A DNA stretch of 64,000 nt from Aphanomyces cochlioides (Eukaryota; Oomycota; Saprolegniomycetes; Saprolegniales; Verrucalvaceae). This document shows positions 56,901-64,000 of this stretch, in pieces. The notes beneath the pieces are model-generated. The model was not told the DNA's origin, did no database searches, and saw nothing but the letters and a program-made list of their open reading frames with translations. The stretch is from positions 1,550,001 through 1,614,000 of the forward strand of contig JAHQRK010000004.1 in the NCBI GenBank assembly GCA_019828595.1, in the 5' to 3' direction. A program made the position numbers and the translations under genes. Every line of letters starts with the position of its first letter. Position 1 is the first letter of the stretch.

Positions 56901-59050
56901 AAATTTGGCGACATGGACATGGCAAAGTTCACCGGCGTCGCTGGGGCTTCTTCTGGTTTCACCCAATTTGGCGGGGTGGACGTGCCAAAGTCGATCGGCG
57001 TCGCCGGGTCTACTTCTTGACGTGACGAAGAAAGGCTGAGGGAGCCAAAGTTGATGGGCGTCGCCGTGGATTCGTCTCTTCGCGCAAAATTTGGCGACAT
57101 GGACATGGCAAAGTTCACCGGCGTCGCTGGGGCTTCTTCTGGTTTCACCCAATTTGGCGGGGTGGACGTGCCAAAGTCGATCGGCGTCGCCGGGTCTACT
57201 TCTTGACGTGACGAAGAAAGGCTGAGGGAGCCAACGTTGATGGGCGTCGCTGGGGCTTCTTCTGGTTTCACCCAATTTGGCGGGGTGGACGTGCCAAAGT
57301 CAATGGGCGTCGCCGTGGATTCGTCTCTTCGCGCAAAATTTGGCGACATGGACATGGCAAAGTTCACCGGCGTCGCTGGGGCTTCTTCTGGTTTCACCCA
57401 ATTTGGCGGGGTGGACGTGCCAAAGTCGATCGGCGTCGCCGGGTCTACTTCTTGACGTGACGAAGAAAGGCTGAGGGAGCCAACGTTGATGGGCGTCGCT
57501 GGGGCTTCTTCTGGTTTCACCCAATTTGGCGGGGTGGACGTGCCAAAGTCAATGGGCGTCGCCGTGGATTCGTCTCTTCGCGCAAAATTTGGCGACATGG
57601 ACATGGCAAAGTTCACCGGCGTCGCTGGGGCTTCTTCTGGTTTCACCCAATTTGGCGGGGTGGACGTGCCAAAGTCGATCGGCGTCGCCGGGTCTACTTC
57701 TTGACGTGACGAAGAAAGGCTGAGGGAGCCAAAGTTGATGGGCGTCGCCGTGGATTCGTCTCTTCGCGCAAAATTTGGCGACATGGACATGGCAAAGTTC
57801 ACCGGCGTCGCTGGGGCTTCTTCTGGTTTCACCCAATTTGGCGGGGTGGACGTGCCAAAGTCGATCGGCGTCGCCGGGTCTACTTCTTGACGTGACGAAG
57901 AAAGGCTGAGGGAGCCAAAGTTGATGGGCGTCGCTGGGGCTTCTTCTGGTTTCACCCAATTTGGCGGGGTGTACGTGCCAAAGTCAATGGGCGTCGCCGT
58001 GGATTCTTCTCTTCGCGCAAAATTTGGCGACATGGACATGGCAAAGTTCACCGGCGTCGCTGGGGCTTCTTCTGGTTTCACCCAATTTGGCGGGGTGGAC
58101 GTGCCAAAGTCGATGGGCGTCGCCGTGGATTCGTCTCTTCGCGCAAAATTTGGCGACATGGACATGGCAAAGTTCACCGGCGTCGCTGGGGCTTCTTCTG
58201 GCTTCACCCAATTTGGCGGGGTGGACGTGTCAAAGTTGATGGGCGTCGCCGTGGATTCTTCTCTTCGCGCAAAATTTGGCGACGTCGACATGCCATAGTC
58301 AACCGGCGCCGCAGGGTCTTCTTTTTGACGTGTCGATGAATGGCTCTGGCTGGCAAAGGCAACCGGTGTCGCTGGGATTTCGGCTTTGTGGGTCGAAAAT
58401 TCATCAACATCGCTATCGTCGTGGCCCGTCTTGCTTGACGCCTCCGTCTCGGACTTGTGTTTTTCTTGTTTTGCAAGGAGGATTATAAGAATGATCGCCG
58501 TTGTGAGGTCGATGTGCGCCGCGACGAGTTTTTTTGCCGCTTCGATGCGGTCCAGATTCTGTGGCATCTTGGTGTCTTCGTTCGTCGGTGTGGCCGCCAA
58601 GGCAGTGTCCTCCTCATCGGGCTTGTCGCACCAATTGATGGTGGATTCCGTCGATGTCATGTCTTGAGTGTCATCGCTCGTTGGAATGTCTGTCGAGTCT
58701 TCGTCAATTTCTTGAATTTCCCCGCCAGTTGCCGCGACATCCGACCACTCGTCATCGGTCATGACATTCATGTCGACACCGGAGTCTTCATTGTCTTCAA
58801 TCCTCGAACTTGATTCGATTGACATCAATTCGTCCTCGAGGTCTTCGCCCGTGGTTGCCACGTCCGAGACTATCGAGTGTTCTTCATTCATCGCGGTCGA
58901 GTCTTCGACATCTTCTTGTTTCCAGCGAGGTTCACTCTTTGTCGGGCTTGCTTCATCTTCTTGTTGCTTGGGCAACATCATCGTCATGTGGAGGGCGAGT
59001 GCCACATACATAAGCACCGCCAGGCAGCATCGGAGGATCGTGTTCATCAT
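47907..59050 (-). CDS. Giant repeat-containing A/B-type cyclin (copy C), about 3,684 aa
   Basis: Exon 1 is 48326-59050 (3,575 codons), then 48168-48284 and 47907-48119 (introns 41 and 48 bp). Layout: a hydrophobic N-terminal helix (residues 5-25, 'LRCCLAVLMYVALALHM'); an acidic region; a second hydrophobic stretch (about 174-193, 'HIDLTTAIILIILLA'); and roughly 2,900 residues of tandem repeats of a 20-21-residue module, [ATP][I/V][D/N]F[G/A]xSxxPN-like. A basic nuclear-type region ('VPKRRR', 'AKRRRMSSRLVQF') and a complete cyclin follow. In the cyclin, 'STMRGILMDWLVRVGE' and 'HLVDRCLSVVKIGREKLQLL' belong to the first fold, and 'YLAELAVMDYPITIAHPPS' and 'KYARVSKLPP' to the second. A CDK-activating role is expected from the fold. 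The repeats add five Ser/Thr-Pro sites per 62 residues. Normal mitotic cyclins have 400-600 residues. Confidence 0.87.
49560..58372 (-). repeat. In-frame tandem repeat array, usual period 186 bp (62 aa)
   Basis: I count 38 copies of the marker 'TCTACTTCTTGACGTGACG' on the plus strand. Between about 51735 and 56385 they fall exactly every 186 bp (25 intervals). At both edges spacing changes to 249 or 312 bp, that is 4 or 5 subunits of 62-63 bp. One 186-bp unit encodes three diverged modules: 'DPATPIDFGTSTPPNWVKPE', 'APATPVNFAMSMSPNFARRD' and 'STATPINFGSLSLSSSRQ'. Core copies are almost identical; two carry GATTCT instead of GATTCG (52730 and 54218), 8 units apart. Confidence 0.95.
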
Positions 59051-60114
59051 CGCGTTCTTCTCAACTTGGATTTTTAAATGGCGGTTTCATTTTCCGCGTA
59101 GGAAGCTGACGCTGCCGAGACTTGATTGGAGTTCATTGCAAATGATAGGTGTGTGTCTTGAACGCAGGTAAGTTACTGAGAACTTGGAACGCGTCGAGTG
59201 GAGCTCCGACGAGATGAAATTCTAGACAACGCGGCTTGGTCTTGCATGCATACGAGCATACTCTGTCTGCTGCGGGTTGACATCCTTGCAGGGATGTTCT
59301 CGGGGAGAAAGATTGCCATGACAACCATGTATCCGGATGGAGTTGGTATCCGGACAAGAGAAAAAACCTGTAATAATTTGTACAGGAAAAACCTCTCTGA
59401 GGCAAAAATGACCATAAATGTTGAATTGTGAGAGGTTTTGATATCTCGATTAAGATTGTACTTCGAAGTATATATAATCCTCTATAGCTTAAATCCTTTT
59501 TCCTTTTTAATGCATTCTCTTGCACCTTGACGTCTGATGAGAAGGTTCGTAGAGGAGGAATGCGCCGTGTTGACCTTCAAGAATCACAGAGAGCTACACA
59601 CAACAGAAAGCCTCGTTCACCCTGACGATCACAGGGACAATCTTCGCCACGTAACGAGTAACGAATGCAATGGACAAAGTGGATGCCTCTCTCGACTGGA
59701 TCGAGCGAAATCTACAGCTTTTTCCAACAGTTCCGAGCGGATTTCATTGCGCCGACGTCGAATTCAGCGTACAGTACTCGAAAAAGATGCTGGCGTGGCT
59801 ACGAGTCGAACGGCGCTTCTTTGAAGAATGACTATCGTCTCCCACGACGCCAAATCCATCGGAATGTCTGGATGCCAAACACGGTATCATATTTATAAGA
59901 TTACAGGGGTATCAGTTTAAAGAGAGATCCCTTCATCTTGAATTGACAGCAAACCCCTAATCCCCTGTAAGATTAACATCAGCACGGGGAACGCAGCAAG
60001 GACTTGGAGATTTGTATCCGCCAGATCCATCGATTGGCATCTATGCCGCCGCCGAAGCTGCTGCTGAAGAAGAAGCTGAACATGGTGGCGCCATGACACA
60101 AATAACCCTGGTTA
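59051..60114. promoter_or_regulatory. 5' flank of the giant cyclin gene
   Basis: Parts match the flank of copy B (42304-42840), so it is the best candidate for the shared promoter. About 400 bp (roughly 59505-59890) have no counterpart there. A segment near 59985-60095 recurs at 44817-44935. No ORF is recognised. Confidence 0.45.
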
Positions 60115-63100
60115 GAACACATTGGCATCGTGTCGGATTGTCCTTTTATTGCCAGGGGTGAAGGGGTTCATAACCTCTTAAATAAATATGCTTCATTAAT
60201 TGATACTTAAAGAAATCTATAATTTGATCTCAAGAAAGGCGCGCACTCTGTGGTTGTCGAATCCATGTTCCCAATTGCTCCTCACGCTCAAACGTCAAAG
60301 AAGAGGTACTACATCTGCAGACAAGTCCAAGATCAAGGTGAAGTAGATGCATACTACTCGAAAAACGGACGAAGGGGACGCTCAAAGAAGCAAGGCGAGC
60401 CGCCAACCAGATTGATGTGGGGATCTTCGTGGGCAGACACGTGCTCATTTCGTCGTCACGTTGAGGAGCATTATGTATTGTCCTTGGGGGTCTTTATGGG
60501 TAGACACGTGTTTCTCAAGGCGGTGACGAAACGAACAATTGTCCACCCATAGAGACCCCCCAAGGACAATGGCATGGTGCTCCTCAAGGTGGCGAAGAAA
60601 AGCAATGTGTCCACAGGGCAATCGCACGGTACTTTGACAAAGTCCATGCTATTCTTATCATTGCCGCCATTTGGAGCCGTCCCAAGCCATTGGGTGTGTA
60701 CGTGTTTCAAGAAACAAGACGACGGCCGGCCCCGTTCTCTGTGTGTGTCAACAACGTCGTGGTGCAAATACTCAACGTCAAATTTCCATTTGGTGGTGTC
60801 GGGCTCGTCGGGAATGGGGCTATACCACGGCAAGCTCTAATTTGATACGTTTTCCCGCGCCGTGGCCATCCTGCGCAAGCTATTTTCGCTCGACTGGTCG
60901 CTGCGATACATGCCGTTCACGCCTATGAGCGTCAAAATTGTGTGGGTTCTTATGGCAGGGGACATAAGAAGCCACACAATTTTGTCGTTCAGAGGAGTTT
61001 ACGGCATGTTCATGGCATTCCTCGTGCACTTGACTTCATTTAGCGGCAAAGCCTCCATCCTACAAGAACTCTCGGCGACGTCGTCATTGATCAATTGTCA
61101 TAATTGTTGAGAATTCACTTGATTTGTTTTTCCACGCTTCACATGGAGCGCGCTGCCTCATCCAAGACATCCAAGGGAGCTCATGTTGCAGAAACAACCC
61201 GAGAAGTGTCCATTGTTGAGTCCTTGCCACTTTTGCTCCTGTTGGCATCGGAGGCACTAGGTATTAGATCGTCGGCGCGGAGAACTCAGGATGCGCACCA
61301 TCAGTATGAAATCATGAAACATGCATTAACTAGTTTTAATATATAAATCCTACAGACTAAGATGTCGACCGCGCTCAGCATCAACGGCGCCTGGCGCCCG
61401 CGCTTGCTGCGGTGACGATTGGAGGACAGTTGCTCGCTTGGTCGCCAAGAGAGGAAGAAACACTGAATGTTCTTTGGAAATGCAGACTTTGAACGAGATG
61501 ACGACCAAGACGACACACTATCCGAGAGATTTGAGCAAGCCAAGGCCCTCGAGCAGATGAGGATGCAAGAAAGCGGCTTCAACTCGGGTTCATTGATCTT
61601 GGATGCCACCCAAACATCCCCAGAGACGCTCCAACAGCGCAATCCTTGACATAAATTTTGCACACATAAATGGAACGTCTTGTGGACTGCTGTCTTGACA
61701 AATCTTGCCAACTAGAGTTGCATATTTGTCAAATAGGGTTGGAAAGGGGGAGCTTCAAGCCTCACAGAGGACACGCGGTAGCATGGAAAGCACGTGATGC
61801 ACCAAGTACACCACCTGCTGCGGCCTTGGGCAAAGTGCTTCAAAATTTCTACGACGAGAAAATGTATCCAAAAATTACGTTGGAGCAAAAGTGCAATCCA
61901 GTAAAAATTTGTCGTCGTACCAGAGGCGATCGTAATGCTTCACGACATTGGATTTAATTCGTTGCCATGAAAGATGGAAAAGGTTTTTTGATCTTGAATG
62001 CCACCGACTTGCGCTCTCGTCGTTGCCATCCTTGACATAATTTGTTGCGCACGAGTGATACCATAAATTGGATCGGTACAGAGGCCTTCTGGACTGCTGT
62101 TTTCCCAAAATCTTGCCGACTAGAGTTGTGTACATGTCAAATTGGGTTGAACAGGGGGGAGCTTGCTCACTCGAGCATACTTGCCGAACATGTACTTGGC
62201 CGTGACTGCGCGAATTTTCTCTGGGTCTGTCTGCGAAACTTGGTACTCGGCATGGTGAATGTTGTAGAGCTTTGCCACACAGTCTCGAACTTGCTCCACA
62301 TTGTACGTTGTGTACTCATACAATGTTGGTGTCTACGCGTAGACTAAGTGAGAACGAAAGTCGGCCAAATCCTGACATACCCAAGGTGATTTCTCGTTTG
62401 TCACTACTCGCGTCATGTAAACTATCGAGGCCGCCAAGACAGATGGGGGGTGCGCAATTGTAATGGGATAGTCCATCACGGCTAACTCGGCTAAATACTG
62501 AGCTCAATGTCAGTAAAAAAACAAGCGCGACGCCTTACATGAGCGAAATGTTGCTGTGTCTCGGTTGGACATCCAGCCTGGATAAATCTCTCGAGGAAAT
62601 GGTAGACATGGGTACCGGCCAACTTGTATTCGAGGGTTTCCAGGACCATATTTTCCATGGCCAACATGTCGTCCTTTGTGTATGGGTGATCACTCATGGT
62701 GACGAAGCGTTGAACAATTTGGCCACCCTGTGATTCGACCTTGCATGCGAGCATCATGCACGCACATCCTAATAGCTGAAGCTTTTCTCGGCCAATTTTC
62801 ACCACGGACAAACAACGATCAACCAAGTGAAAAGCAAGGTGCAACGTGTGAGGCGCCAACTTGAACATTTCTCCAACTCTGACAAGCCAGTCCATCAAGA
62901 TACCACGCATTGTGGAGTTGATGTCTCCACCTTTTTCTTCTGCGAGGTAATCGTACTTCACTCGATATTTCTCTTCATGTTGTCGTCGAAATGAATCGAC
63001 TTCACGAGCGAGATCATTTTCCTCCTTGGGGTCCATCGGGCGGGCTTGCTTCACATTTACATCCACGTCAAGCTCAGAGCCTACATCATTCGTCGTCAAT

Positions 63101-64000
63101 TTTATGTCCCGGGCGAGAGTATGCGTACTCAAAGCTCTCGTGCGAATGTCAAGCATGTGCTGTCGTCGGCGCTGCTCATGACTTAACGACGGCCGTCTTG
63201 ATTCTGGAGACCGTCTCAGAGGAGGTTTGTTGTCTTGAATGTGGAGAGCTTTCTGATTGTTCTGCTTCGCTCGGTACGGCATCTCCGTTCTGAGGCAAAA
63301 GGTCTCTTCACATGATGGTGCACTTGCGGCGACAGCAGGTGTGTCGTGGTGGCACTTGCGTCGCTTGGCGTAGTTGGTGTTCCCTTGTTCGTCCGATGCG
63401 TGACGCTTCTTGGTACGAAGGAGCGGGAGACGGCACTCTCCCCTTTCACTTTGCCAGAAGTGCATGGTCGGAGTTGAAAACTGGACGAGGCGTGAGCTCA
63501 TCCGACGTCGTTTCGCCACTTGTGGCTCATCATCATAGTCCAGACCACGTTTTGTCGAACCATTTGCCACGCGTCGTCGCTTTGGCACTTGTGAATCAAC
63601 ACACTCGTCTTGGGGGCGCTTCGACGCCTTGACTTTCGCTTTCACTTGGGTAACCTTGGCATATGTTGTATGCACGCCAACAACCCCGGGGGTGGCCGAG
63701 TCTCTTCGTCTTTTCGCACTATTGGGCGACGTCGACATGCCAAGGTCAACCAGCGTCACCGGGTCTTCTCGTGGTTTCACCCAATTTGGCGGAGTGGACG
63801 TACCAAAGCCAACGGGCGTCGCCGGGTCTTCTTCTGGACGTGACGATGAAAGGCTCTGGGTGCCAACGTCAATCGGCGTCGCCGTGGATTCTTCACTTCG
63901 CGCAAAATTTGGCGACGTCGACATGGCAAAGTACACTGGCGTCGCTGGGGCTTCTTCTGGTTTAACCCAATTTGGCGACGTCGACATGGCAAAGTTCACC
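60115..64000. repeat. Start of the next 14.2-kb tandem unit
   Basis: Collinear with 45898-49787 and almost identical. Differences include a shorter C-run (CCCCCC against CCCCCCCCC near 60557/46343) and one extra G near 61572. The window ends inside the repeat-bearing exon. Confidence 0.93.
62120..64000 (-). CDS. A/B-type cyclin, next tandem copy (copy D), 5' end beyond window
   Basis: Exons 62539 to beyond 64000, 62381-62497 and 62120-62332 reproduce copy C, with the same introns and protein wherever visible: the first TP modules, the basic nuclear-type region and both cyclin folds. The window ends within the repeat modules, so the length of its repeat array cannot be told. The intact frame suggests it too is functional. 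If the assembly is right, the cluster holds at least two long cyclin genes in head-to-tail order. Confidence 0.88.

Larger units (their letters stand above)
45898..60114. repeat. 14.2-kb unit carrying the giant cyclin gene
   Basis: The sequence starting 'GAACACATTGGCATCGTG' at 45898 begins again at 60115 and stays collinear to the end of the window (offset 14,217 bp, then about 14,213 after small indels in C-runs). The unit holds 2 kb of 3' flank without a gene, the giant cyclin gene and its 5' flank. At least the first 3.9 kb of a second unit is present. Confidence 0.92.

Noticed and set aside
49965..57275. 2,436-codon ORF as an independent gene
   Set aside because: It is an alternative frame of the cyclin repeat, with no start context, splice signal, or unique sequence beyond the array. 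Kept only as a finding about frame openness.
49560..58372. CRISPR or satellite centromere array
   Set aside because: The 186-bp unit lacks spacers and stays in frame inside a conserved gene, so it is a coding minisatellite.
45898..60114. LTR retrotransposon or retroelement explaining the 14.2-kb repeat
   Set aside because: I see no gag, reverse transcriptase, integrase or primer-binding site; the unit carries a cyclin gene and the copies abut in tandem.

Overview
The window looks like nuclear DNA of a gene-dense protist, most like an oomycete of the Saprolegniales (Aphanomyces-type). This is an inference: genes are close together, introns are very short (36-63 bp, GT-AG) and numerous, and the housekeeping genes are plainly eukaryotic. 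No marker gene proves the taxon. Many real genes are split by introns, so I rebuilt exon joins by hand; every join listed keeps the reading frame.

Region 1 (1-25.9 kb) is an ordinary gene-rich arm. In order: the 3' end of an unknown gene; two tandem SEC14/CRAL-TRIO lipid-transfer paralogs separated by a terminal-inverted-repeat element with a 347-aa ORF and by a MITE; a PH-domain protein with a C-terminal membrane hairpin; a MOCS3/Uba4 sulfur-carrier activating enzyme; a PHD-finger/AT-hook chromatin protein overlapping it tail to tail; urease accessory protein UreF; a zinc-ribbon helical protein; an inositol polyphosphate 5-phosphatase with C2 domain and CaaX box; a ZFC3H1-like RNA-surveillance protein apparently fused to a leucine-rich-repeat domain; a coiled-coil protein; ribosome-biogenesis factor Kri1; and a PP2C phosphatase.

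Region 2 (27-39.5 kb) is a repeat mosaic. A 4.3-kb near-perfect palindrome carries broken cyclin copies in opposite orientations and is flanked by direct repeats. Those repeats are interrupted by a PIF/Harbinger-like MITE (TTA duplication), a 669-bp fold-back element (TA duplication) and a 3,037-bp pogo/Tigger-like transposon (TA duplication). The empty sites are preserved in sister copies inside the window. hAT-like remnants and short perfect palindromes follow.

Region 3 (39.5-64 kb) is a cyclin gene cluster, all on the minus strand. It holds a short copy with two frameshifts near its N terminus, then a giant copy predicted to encode 3,684 aa, then the start of a further copy cut by the window end. 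The giant copy lies in a 14.2-kb unit that starts to repeat in tandem at about 60.1 kb. Its first exon holds about 8.7 kb of in-frame tandem repeat (38 copies of a marker segment, usual period 186 bp = 62 aa) rich in Ser/Thr-Pro. It ends in a complete two-fold A/B-type cyclin box. This giant repeat-bearing cyclin is the most unusual object here.
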